From Agrocybe praecox (taxonomy: Eukaryota; Basidiomycota; Agaricomycetes; Agaricales; Agrocybaceae): a stretch of 64,000 nucleotides of DNA. The stretch covers positions 1,055,945 to 1,119,944 of the forward strand of contig OZ024852.1 of assembly GCA_964017145.1 (NCBI GenBank), given 5' to 3'. Below, in pieces: positions 12,891 through 22,998 of the stretch (positions are counted from its first letter, which is position 1; each line of letters starts with the position of its first letter). A model generated the notes under the pieces. The model was not told where the DNA came from and made no database searches. It saw only the letters and a list, made by a program, of their open reading frames with translations. The position numbers and the translations under genes were made by a program.

Positions 12891-13426
12891 AGTAACAATA
12901 ATATCCGACATATGTTTAGTGGCTACTCCCATGTACAAACTATGGAGGGTCAAGCTTTCAAGCTCCAAAGAAAACAGCGCTGCCTTATCTTGATTGGCTT
13001 CGCAGCTAGTCTCTTGACGACAGCTGCGACACTTGGCTGTGCGATATTCCAATTCGCCCCGAATAGCTGCGAACCTGCTAGTATAACTCTCCGCTTTTGA
13101 ATGACCTACTTGGTGATGGGTTTGACGGCACACCAATTCCACTTATACATCCCTCACACAAAGATGTACAGGCTGCAGTTACTCATTGCTTGCGGTTTTC
13201 TTGTTACCATCCTAGAACTTTCGGCGTAGACGCAACGAGGAAATTCGACGATTGGTTCCCCCAGGAACGTCCAGCTCCACTGGCTCATCCATCGACAAAT
13301 CCGTCAGCTCTCACAACATTGTTGTTAACCGAAATCATAATGTCTACTCACGATTGCGATGAAAGTTTGTATGATCCGGATTATCCTCGAGATTCCAGTG
13401 CAACAGTAGCTCCCAAAAGACAGTGA
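12891..13426 (+). pseudogene. Truncated, frameshifted copy of the membrane protein gene
   Basis: The block beginning near 12891 encodes VTIISDICLVATPMYKLWRV, the counterpart of exon 5 of the gene at 10621. The homology then jumps frame to QRCLILIGFAASLLTTAATL. The cause is an 8-bp near-duplication (AAGCTTTC followed by AAGCTCCA, near 12954-12969). The exon 6 counterpart follows an AG with GCTGCAGTTAC, and the tail NPSALTTLLLTEIIMS matches NSSALTTLSLTQITVS of the intact gene. Exons 1-4 are not detectable. It is a dead tandem duplicate. Confidence 0.75.
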
Positions 13427-13753
13427 ATTGGGATGGCTATTCTGTGCCACGATCATGGATTTACTGCGGTAGAAATTCTCCCCGAACGTGTATTTGAGGA
13501 GGTCATCATGTACTTCACATTCAAATTTTGTCATTACTTAAAGTCGATACATGAATGGTACAAGTGTAGATTCCAAGAATTAAAAGCAACGCAGCAACGA
13601 TTCCATAAGATATTTATTGCACGAGGACATAGAAGTAACATGGAAAACATTGAACGCAATGCTAGTCGAACCTGCAGTTTTAACGGTTCCACCATGCCCC
13701 TGGACCCGTTGTGAGTATTGAAGCTCTCTCGAATATACTTACTCTATTAATTT
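13427..13753. other. Short intergenic segment with an unrecognised 93-codon frame
   Basis: An open frame at 13433-13714 has no recognised motif and no clear splice partners. The Rpp40-like gene ends at 13754 on the other strand. Confidence 0.35.
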
Positions 13754-15604
13754 TTACCCCCAGCGCGTATCCCACTGACCAATACTCTCCGCTAAACACC
13801 ATCGAAACTCAGGAACTACCGGCTCTGTAGTACCTGTCTTTGTACCATCTGCAGCCCTCTCGACAATCAAGCTCCAAGTATCTTCCCCGTCTGCTCTAGG
13901 CAGCTTCTTAGGAACGCCGCCAGCGGGGTTTTGTAAAGAAACACCACCATTCTTGTCTGATGTGTATGGAACATAGGACACAGGAGAGCGGGTGTATGCA
14001 TGGCATGTCATAGATACGAAGGGCGCTGTCGTCGGGGTGGGATTTTGGAGGTTGGATCTAGTTTTTGTTTAGGAGATGTAAGTGATTGTGTGGCAGTTGT
14101 GAAGAGGATGCAAGTAGGGTGCTTACAGAATTACGTCCAATACTTGCTTGACGAACTTTGGGCTGAGAAGACCGCGCCATTGGAGATGGATCACACTATT
14201 CGTCGTAGGGTCTGTTGGCTGAGGAGGTTCGTACACGGCTACATAGGGATCAACACGGTCATAGAGCTGTAATCTGTTTACCACAGAGAAATTCGTTAAC
14301 CATTGACGGCAAGGAGAAGAAGAAAAGGAAGAAACAAACCTCTGTGCACCAAGACAAGCCATTCCTACCCATTCGAACAGGGAAGCGATATGTGCATCCC
14401 AATCGTCCATCTTGTCTTTGTGCGTCTGATCATCTTCCTTATCTTTCGTGCCAGATCTTTCACCATTCGCATCATCAGTTTTACGCTTTTTCGACGATGG
14501 TCTGGGAATGGGCTGCAAAGCTAATGACGGAACAGGAATGTGAATGTCCCTCATTTCCTTCTTTTTACATTGGACGCGTATCGATGTAGGCTCTTGGAAT
14601 AGCGCATCAACCGTAAGTCCAGGGTCTGTCCATGCGTAGAGTTAGGGTATATCCATAAGTAAGAATTCAAATACAAAAAAAGAGTGAACATGAAGCAAAG
14701 GGTCTGCACTCACCACTTGAGTTATCACTATTCGATGCATACAGCACATCCCAAAGACCAGCCTTCTCTCCAACGCCCATTTCCTTCCTTCGTTTATCCC
14801 AAGCTTTCAAGCTCCCTTTCTGTCTCGCTTCAACTTTCACAGGTTGGATGTTCTTTTGCAATGGAATATCGATCACTACATAATATATATTCAGCAATCC
14901 GTTTCGCATTTCTTTTCAACACAAAAAAAAAACATACCATGACGATCCGAATTGCTTTTCCCAAACGGCAACTTCTGACCAACAAGCCCAAGCTTCTCGT
15001 ACGTCTCTTTACATACAGACAGCGTCAAATGCGCGCGTGAATCAATGCACCACACGTCGTCGTCGCCGGGGGTGTTTACCGAGTTATTGCTCACAGCCAA
15101 TAAATCACTAAAACAGACAGAGGAAAGAACTCTTGGATCAAGAAAACGAAATGTCACCAAAGACACGCACATACCTCTCTCCTTGGGGATTGACAAACCT
15201 CCCCGGCGCCTGACATAGCACATCCTCAAGCGTACACTTCGCTTTCCCATAACTCGTCTCCAGGGCACGTAAAACGGTCAACAGCGCATCAACACCAGCA
15301 CCAGGACTCTCTCCTCCAGACTCTGCACGATAAGGAAACACAACATCGAGCTGATGAGACAAGGAGGGTTCAGAGAAAGGCGAATATCACACAACCACGA
15401 CGACGAGAGAGTCGAATTGATTGATCATTGCAATTATGGGGAATTTGGGAGGACACCAACCTGCTCTGAGAATGGATGGCAAGCGGGGAGAGATGCTAGT
15501 TTTGAGGAGGAAGCCGAGGATCCATAAGTGATCCTGACGCGCTTTTTCTCTGCGTGAGGCACGTTCGTCATGATGGTTACAAAAAGAAAGGTGTTTGGTG
15601 CCAT
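13754..15604 (-). CDS. RNase P/MRP protein subunit, Rpp40-like
   Basis: Seven exons: 15604-15461, 15350-15175, 15107-14938, 14875-14714, 14625-14340, 14273-14127, 14057-13754. They join to 462 aa. An in-frame ATG at 15637 would add 11 residues and one at 15571 would remove 11, so the start is uncertain. Seen: an N-terminal segment ending HPFSEQLDVVFPYRAES, HLTLSVCKETYEKLGLVG, a Lys-rich helix around AWDKRRKEMG, a Lys/Asp-rich linker, LFEWVGMACLGAQR, DRVDPYVAVYEPP and LQWRGLLSPKFV. That order and the DxYxxxYxxP and WxGLLxPxFV blocks fit the Rpp40 family. Family knowledge: a nuclear protein of RNase P, the enzyme that trims the 5' leader of pre-tRNA, and of RNase MRP. Identification rests on remembered family blocks, so it is moderate. 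Confidence 0.68.
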
Positions 15605-15637
15605 CGATCGCGTTCGCGCCCGACACGACGCGACCAC

Positions 15638-16001
15638 AATTTCACTTACAATAACTTCAAGTAAAACTTGCAGAAAGTCTCTATGTATCCAAGAGTATAA
15701 AAACCCTTCGTTCGAAAATTATAAGTAAATTACATTTTGATGCGTTTGTAAATCTATGTTATGAGAGAAAGCGAGTTTTCATCTACGAAAATGCCAAGCC
15801 AACGATGTCGGTCAGATAAATAATGCAGGTACATGATATATCCGATGATGATGATGGGTGCAGCATGGCTAAAGCGCGGTGTCTAGGTTAAAGTGGAGAT
15901 ATGGTGCGCTAGGTAGACGGACGAGAGCGAGGAAATGCTAGGGTGGTATAAAGGGAGTGAAGGTACAATGACAAGGAAAGGCGAGCAGGGTGTTCGAGCG
16001 T
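15638..16001. other. Intergenic between Rpp40-like and HMG-CoA synthase genes
   Basis: 5' flank of the Rpp40-like gene and 3' flank of HMG-CoA synthase. No gene was seen. Confidence 0.5.
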
Positions 16002-17648
16002 TTAAGCGAGAGGTGCCCTGAGATACTTGCGTCTGTATTTCGAGTCGACGCTCTCGAGATAGTATGCGCCTGGCCAGATGTTGTCTACTGAACCTTCGGG
16101 GGTATATGATGATGCGTTGTGGTTCTTTTCACGGAGCTATGAGGGGATTGGAATCAGTTATACTGAACAAAACCGAGACAATATACAAATACGCACATGA
16201 AGAGCATCAACGAATTCTTGAGGAGGCACAACCTTCATAGCAGCAAGGCGCTCGACGAGGTTCATCTTTTGCTGGATCTCAGTGGTGTCACCCTTGACTT
16301 TCAGTGTCCAGACGGATGATGCACATCCACTGCCGAACGAGAATAAGCTGGTGCGCGTGCCGAGGAGGGTTGCGGGCTCGACGGTAGCTAGTAGCGAAGC
16401 AAGGCATCCGTAGAGCGATGCAGTGTACATGTTACCGAGGCGCTTTGAGCAAGCCATTCCTGGGTCAGTCTTGGTTGCAAACGAAGCTTTTGAGGCGCCA
16501 ACAAAGACCTTCTCGACGTTCTTGTCGGACAGAGAGGCAGCGTGGGTCTTGGAAAGGAGAGATTCGGGTTCAGGGATGTTGGCGAAGCGTGGGGCGGTGG
16601 GGTTGGCGAGGAAGTCGTTGAACATCATGCGAGCGTGGCCCTTGACGGCCTGCTTGCCGTATGGGCTGTGGAAGATGGCGTAGTCGACATCCTCGAGAGA
16701 GAAAAGGGAGTCGACAGGCTTTTCAGCAGCACCACGCTTGGCAGCCTTTGCGTGCTTCTCGCGGAAAGCGGTGTAGGCAGCGTCAAGAGCAGCGACGTAG
16801 GTGACAACGGAAACGGGACCGTCGACTTCAGGATATTCCGAAGAAAGTTGAGGCTTGTAGAAATCGTAGGTGTTGGCCATATATGAACCGTGGATGGCTA
16901 AAAATAAGAAGAGACCAATTTTAGGAAATGTCACTTGAGATCGGAGAAACATAACTGACGTTCGAACACGACAGGGGCGTTGGGACCAATCAACATGGCA
17001 CATGCACCTGCACCGCCAGCGGGACGAGCGGCACCCTCAGCATACACAGCAATGTCACCAGCGACGACAATGGCGTTACGACCGTCCCATGAGCTCGACT
17101 CAATCCAGTTAATAGCATTGAACAGAGCAGCTGTTCCGCCGTAGCAAGCGTTCTTGGAGTCGATACCCTCGATATCAAAGTTACCAGACTCGGCGAACAG
17201 ATCCATGAGCGTCGTCTTGACGGATTTTGACTTGTCAATGATGGTTTCAGTGCCGACATCGATGCGTCCGATAGACTTGGGGTCAATGTTGAACTTTTCG
17301 AGAAGACCGGAGACAGCTAAGTTGCAATGACTTTAGCTTTAGATGATGAGTTGGCATATAAGGACTCACCATTCAGGGCGAAAGAGTTGATATCTTCACG
17401 GTCATCTGGCCATGCCATGTACTCTTGACCGAGACCGATGGTGTACTTTCCTTTAGAAACACCATCAAACTCCTCGAGGTCGCTCTCAGAAATGCACTAG
17501 AAGATAGTCAGCAAATATGAGAGATGAAAAGGCGTAAAAGACGACGGACACGACGAGGGAAGTAAACTTCCATGGCGAGGACACCGACATCCTTTGGACG
17601 GGGGATCTCGACGTCGACGGCGGCAGGGGTGTTGAGGGGGATTGTCAT
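16002..17648 (-). CDS. ERG13: Hydroxymethylglutaryl-CoA synthase
   Basis: Five exons: 17648-17550, 17496-17370, 17316-16960, 16897-16197, 16136-16002, giving 472 aa, the usual length. It condenses acetyl-CoA with acetoacetyl-CoA to HMG-CoA, the step before HMG-CoA reductase in the mevalonate pathway to ergosterol and other isoprenoids. Seen: [14 protein letters not shown] at the N-terminus, [24 protein letters not shown] with the catalytic Glu near residue 99, [13 protein letters not shown] with the nucleophile Cys near 133, [30 protein letters not shown] with the catalytic His near 271, [14 protein letters not shown], and a C-terminus with [13 protein letters not shown]. There is no targeting peptide, so it is the cytosolic form. 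A TATA-like TATATA lies at 17709-17714. Probably the single housekeeping copy. Confidence 0.95.
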
Positions 17649-17708
17649 TGTGTTTGATGGATGTGAGGAAGTAAAAATGGGAGGAAGAATGAACAAGTCT
17701 CCACAAGT

Positions 17709-17714
17709 TATATA
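17709..17714 (-). promoter_or_regulatory. TATA-like box of HMG-CoA synthase
   Basis: TATATA on the minus strand, about 60 bp upstream of the start codon at 17648. Confidence 0.4.
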
Positions 17715-18959
17715 GAAAATAATGAATGGGCTGAGGAAAATAAAGAGCCAAAATAAATATGGTACGATTCGCTTAAACTCGATCAAAAAGTCGAACGAAC
17801 CAAACTGCGGCCGTCGCGTCAGCCCGCCAATTATCTTTTTTCTATTTTCTATTTTTTATGTTTTCTACTTCTCAGTCCTCCTCGCAACCGACTACAAAAC
17901 CCCGACAGTGTTATTCAAGGACGCGAAAAAGCACAGCACTGGCGACATATAAAGTTCACCATCCTTGCATCCCATCACGAGATCTAATAATGTCACAAAA
18001 GGGTCCAGATTTAGATAATATTAATAGAAAACATGCAGCTTCGAATCATTCGACCTCAAGGTCGCATGATATTCATTTGGCTCACAATAATCCACCAAAT
18101 TTTCTGCGGCGAGGCAAAAGAAGAAGATGCGGGCACGGTTTTCATCTCAACCTCGGTCTCTTGGCCGACAAAACCATCTTCTGAGCTGCGACATATCTAA
18201 AACGAACCGAACGGTGTTCGGACCTTTCTATACGTAACGAACCTAGATTGTTCAGAACAAAAAGACGACATTCCAAATTTGGTCTACCAAGGCACAGCTT
18301 TCCTTACTCTCACAGGCGCCTGACGATATTGATACCAATGCCATCGGTCCTAACACCTCGGCCAAGACACAAGTAGGTCATGTTTCAATGTTTTCTTATT
18401 TTATCTCTACATCCATGTCATACTACTCGCTTTCTTTCAATTTTACAGCCGTCTAAACATAGGATTGCTTCACGGATATTGCAACTCCCGATTGAACGGA
18501 TGTCAGTCTTATCGGAGGACCGACGATGACCATAATCTATGCAAGTAGATTATCCATCTTGCACCGCTATGCTCTGCTCTGCAACTTCTCGCCGGTACAA
18601 TCGTACATGCTAGCTCTCAATAGGTTCTGGCGTGCCACCACAACGCAATCTAATCACGGCTTTGATCGGTTAAACGCTCAAGACTCCTGGAATATCGCTG
18701 ATGTCTTTTGATACTGCCCCACAAATCAAGGATTCCCAGAAAAAGATTATCATGTTTGCACGCAACACCACTAGTGCAAAAGGATACGTTACAAAACACC
18801 AATTACCCGATGTAAGTGAGTAAGTAAAGAAATAGAAAATAAAAAATGCACCTCGAGTGCAAACGAAAAATAAGTACGTCGCGAATTATTCTAATAGTCA
18901 AAACACCCATTAACCCTCTATTATTCAAACAAAATCAAAATCTATAGGTCTTTGGAGTT
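17715..18959. other. Intergenic, no gene seen
   Basis: Over 1.2 kb upstream of HMG-CoA synthase and downstream of the DUF3455 gene. Only short open frames without motifs. Confidence 0.45.
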
Positions 18960-19843
18960 TCAAACCTTGACACTTCCGCCAAAGAGCCCTGTTTATCGAT
19001 TCCAATCAGCTACACGCTTCATCCATCCAAGAAACAGGATCTCAAACTCACAGTACTTGGACGTATACTTGACCGTAATAGGCGCAGACCCCGGCATGCA
19101 AGACGCAGGCGCCGGTCCACCTCTTGTATCCGTACGGTAAATCTGCGTAGCCAACGATCCACTAAGACTCTTCAACTGGAGCCAATCCACATCCTTTGAT
19201 CCACTCGGTGCGGGCGTCGCCCCCGTCTTCGCCGCGAGCACAAACGCGCCCGCATTCCCCTTCGCGCTTGACGCGCGGAAGTCCCACACGGGGTTGATCC
19301 CTGTCCCGGAGGGCGGGATCGCGAAGTAGTGTTGTCCTAGTAAGGGGTACCCTACGCCTGACGCGCCGCCGAGCGTCTTGATGCTCGCTGGTGCGGCCTT
19401 CCACGCTGTGTATGCGATATCTTGGATCGAGTTGAAGATGCCGGGGACTTTGGCGAGGCAGGAGATGTCGTATAAGTCAGCGACGGCTCCTGCAGATCTG
19501 GTGTTTTGAGTACAAGGAATCGAAATTAGCTATCAAGTACGTCTGACAGGAATTTTTTTAAAAACGGATAAACTCACGTATAAGTCCCTGCATCGCTACA
19601 AGTGTAATTCTGGAACCCAACACCCAAAAGGACGTATGAAGTAGGATCGGTTGGGGCAGTCAACGCCGTCTGGTTAGTAGGCAGAACAAGCTTTGCAGAG
19701 TTGACATCGCAGGTGCATTTCCCTGCTAGCGGACTTCCCAGACCAGTGGGTGGTTTTGGGAAGCTGAAGTTGGGCAGGGATGTGGGTCCGGCTAAGGATG
19801 AAGCTGCTTGAAGCGCTAATGCGAAGAGAGCGAAGGAAGACAT
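18960..19843 (-). CDS. Secreted DUF3455-family protein
   Basis: Three exons: 19843-19578, 19497-19052, 18988-18960, giving 246 aa. The last exon is only 29 nt and ends WLFGGSVKV. Seen: a signal peptide (MSSFALFALALQAASSLAG), a Pro-rich start, APTDPTSYVLLGVGFQNYTC, SAGAVADLYDISCL, NPVWDFR, AKTGATPAP, DVDWLQLKSLSGSLATQIYRTDTRGGPAPASC and ITVKYTSKYW. These blocks are the core of DUF3455, a fungal secreted family of unknown function with conserved Cys residues. There are two candidate N-glycosylation sites, NQT and NYT. Without the last splice the frame reads through into a tail lacking the family's typical W-x-F-G ending, which supports the mini-exon. Confidence 0.85.
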
Positions 19844-22800
19844 CTTTGTCTGTTGGGATGTGATTTTTTTTGAGTTGGAGGATCGGTAGTTGACGAAGGG
19901 TTATAGAATGATTTCAACCAAGACCAAGCAAGGTTGTGTGTGATTAACTCTTGAAAAGAAAAGTTAAAGAAAGGATAGACTGCAGCTGGGCAAGACACGA
20001 AAGAAAATTTGAAGTTCTGGGAAAGCAAAAAAAGAATGGAGAGAGAGATTAGAAGAAGGGGTTTTTGTGTTTTTTTTTGTTGTTGGAGAAACGCCGGTGC
20101 ACAAACGACCCCTCTTATATCCCTGTAGCCTACCCCTCAGCGTGAATCAGCAGTGAAATTCGATGCCGCTCATTTCCACATGAAACGCGGAATTCTTGCA
20201 GGGTAGCGTACCTTTTCTTTTCAAAAGAGTATTTCCTCAACTCCTATTCATTCGTACATACACACGCCCCACACAGACATTCTTGGCATTTGTGGTATTG
20301 CATGTAGTACGGTATGGAGGGAGGGAGAGATTGGTCTGGGCTCTGTGCATGAGCCTATAGGCTTGTTTCCTTACTCGATAGGGTATCAGGGACGAACACT
20401 GTGAGGATGATCCCTACAAAAGATGTGGGTATATTGCTTTGAAGATCATAAAATTTTCTTGTTTTTTTCTGATCTGGTTCTTGGCCCTACATGCATATTA
20501 TGTATACGCATATCCCATAAGTCGCGTTCCTGCCATCAACGTCGTGATGTAGTATATGAAACGCGCCTTCAAGCAGACAACGTTTTGCAAAGGACAAGGG
20601 AGGTGGATACGATCCAAATTTGATATTCTATTGTATTGTGACCCTTAATTAAAAATTCCACGGGATTGTCGTGTGAGTCGGCACGCTGGTATTTACGCGA
20701 TTGATAAGTGTGCAAGGTATGTATATAAGAAGTGTTGATTTGGAAGTCCTGGGTCTCGTGTACATATATTAAAGCAAGGATTACATCAGCAAAAGCAGGC
20801 ATTGCATGGACCGCTTTGGACAGCAATCCAAAAAAGGTGTTGCATTCCCACGTATTGAAATGAGAAGAATATTTTGGCATGGACTTTGACATGCAAAAAT
20901 AAAGTTGTTAGGCATTTTATTTCTCTCCGTACAAGTGCATCTATACAAACCTACAACCTTTAATGTGATATCTATATATTAATTCCACCTTAATTGTAAG
21001 TATCACCCCTTGTCGTCACCATTTTTGGTGCTCCTATATATAGCGGCACAAAAATGTTAGTCATGGTAATGTACCAAAAACTAGGTATTCTTAATATAAA
21101 AATACCTCTTTTGATAGTGAGTAGTATATCTACTCTATATACACTTATATATCTCATATTCACATGAATAACACACGCAGAAGGCAGCACACGCACAGGG
21201 ACAGTTGTTTAGAAGTAAGTGCCGTGAGGTATATAATTACCTATTTGCAACACCCTATAAACAGCCCAATGGCGTAGTGGTTAGATCAGCCGTGCCGCCC
21301 TCATGGTGCCGCTGGTTCGATTCCCGCTTAAGGCAAATTTCACCAAGGCGAAATCTCAGACCGCTCGGCATGGTCCCACTGGGTTGGCCGGCTGGAGCAG
21401 CCTCCTGATGTTATTTTTAATTATTTCCCGCCCACTCAATATAAAGTTCACCTTGTCGGTGAGGCTTTACAAGGCTTTACAATGTTCACCTTGAAGGTCA
21501 CGTTGACCATCTTGGTAAGTTATCCATTGAGACGATCTTATTAACGGGCAAAGTCTTAGGGGTCACCAAGATTGGGCAAAAGGTGGTCAAGTTGGCCATT
21601 ACATTGCTATGTATTACGATGTATTAATAATCCGCTTTTGCTGATGTAGGAGACTCAGGAATAGGGTATCAGTGGGAAGAGAGAAAGGACATAGGGCAGC
21701 CCACATATTGAAGCAGAATTCTTGCAAATACACTTGGCGAACACACTTTGTTTGTGGACCTCTTGAGTAGCCCATTGAGATGTACAATTAGTTGGACACA
21801 GTAATATATAATTATGATGCGCATCAATTCTCAGCAAGCGCCCAAGAGGCTGTACTAAAACGGCCAGAGTCGGTTCGGTCAATGCGGGGAGTATTCCCCA
21901 TTGACATTTATAGGCTGGTGAGTGATGATAAGCTCATACGTATGTACAGAAGAAAGAGTCTGCGCCTCGATGATTTACGATCTTTGAGATTGAGGTTTCT
22001 AAGTGCTTGGATGCGAGTGAGTCACACCCATATCAGTCTGCACCAATGCTGAACATCAGAAAGTTGGCCGATGAATGACTGAACGTAGCCTGTCCATTGG
22101 ATGTTGGTTGAATTTTGCTATCAACTATGATATATGTAAGAAATGCCACTGAACTCGAACGTGAAACGGCTTGTCTCTTTTTGATTGCCTTTGAGATCGC
22201 AATATCTGAGCTTATATTTACTGTGTTGATCGTCGCATGGCACTAGCATTGTACTGACCCCATTACTTCCCAAATAAGATGTACATAAGCTAATCATTTA
22301 ACCTTATATCGTGCTGATGACGGTTGGAGCAAATATAATATCACTGATATCACTGGATGTAGAGACTTCCGGCGGGATGATCCTAACATATGTCATGATT
22401 GTCTTTGGATGTGAAAAAGTCTTGACTCATTCTCTACTCAAGCTTGTGAGTTAATTTGTGCTCGGAAATAGAATACTAGTGACATAGTATACACACAGTA
22501 CAATATAAACAAAACAAAGGAGTCCCGAACGAGTTTCGTGGGATAGGTTTGTGTTCTATTTATAGCCCTCAAGCGCCCGAGTTCACCTGAGAATGTTTTG
22601 AGGACGTCGAAGAAATTAAAATGATTAGATAACCAACAAAGCATAAAGCATCATTAAGACAAGGTGCGGCCTCGCTCCGCTTCGGCTTTGGGGTATGATA
22701 GAGTATTCTTCTAGAAATTTTGTAAAGAAAGTTCGAACAGGCAAAATTGGAAGATGAGGAAAGACAGATGGCCACGGTATTCCGGATCATAATTCCATGC

Positions 22801-22998
22801 AAGGATGCAAGACCCAGGCGAACACAAATGAAATTGAAACGGACTCCGGAAATGATTGTATTGTTTGCAGACTCAAGAACAATAAGGATAGAAACCAAAT
22901 AAATGTACACAAAAAACTGCGTTTGCTTAATTATAGAGTAATGCACATATAATATTCATTGAAAATTCGTTATACATTTCATAATAGCGACGGGGCCA
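19844..22998. other. Gene-free region with a pol III-type repeat
   Basis: About 3.1 kb. The left part is the 5' flank of the DUF3455 gene. The rest is A/T-rich with many stop codons. The only structured item I can support is the tRNA-like element at 21264-21335 and its 3' tail. Confidence 0.45.
21264..21335 (+). repeat. tRNA-like pol III element (tRNA-derived SINE or tRNA pseudogene)
   Basis: TGGCGTAGTGG at 21270-21280 matches the A-box consensus and GTTCGATTC at 21315-21323 matches the B-box, with tRNA-like spacing. The D-arm can form (GGC paired with GCC around GTGGTTAGATCA) and the T-arm closes with one mismatch. The acceptor stem pairs at only three outer positions (GCC with GGC), and no clean anticodon loop is visible. 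The sequence continues past the tRNA body into about 100 bp of non-tRNA DNA ending in a T/A-rich run near 21411-21427, as in SINEs. I could not identify target-site duplications or a second copy in the window. Confidence 0.55.

Noticed and set aside
13433..13714. 93-codon plus-strand frame after the membrane-protein pseudogene
   Set aside because: No motif; not homologous to the tail of the intact paralogue.
16002..17648. HMG-CoA synthase as part of a terpenoid cluster with the BVMOs
   Set aside because: No terpene synthase, prenyltransferase or cytochrome P450 lies nearby; the enzyme is a housekeeping step and adjacency may be chance.
21205..21494. Overlapping open frames across the tRNA-like element
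   Set aside because: Explained by the pol III-type element; no protein similarity.
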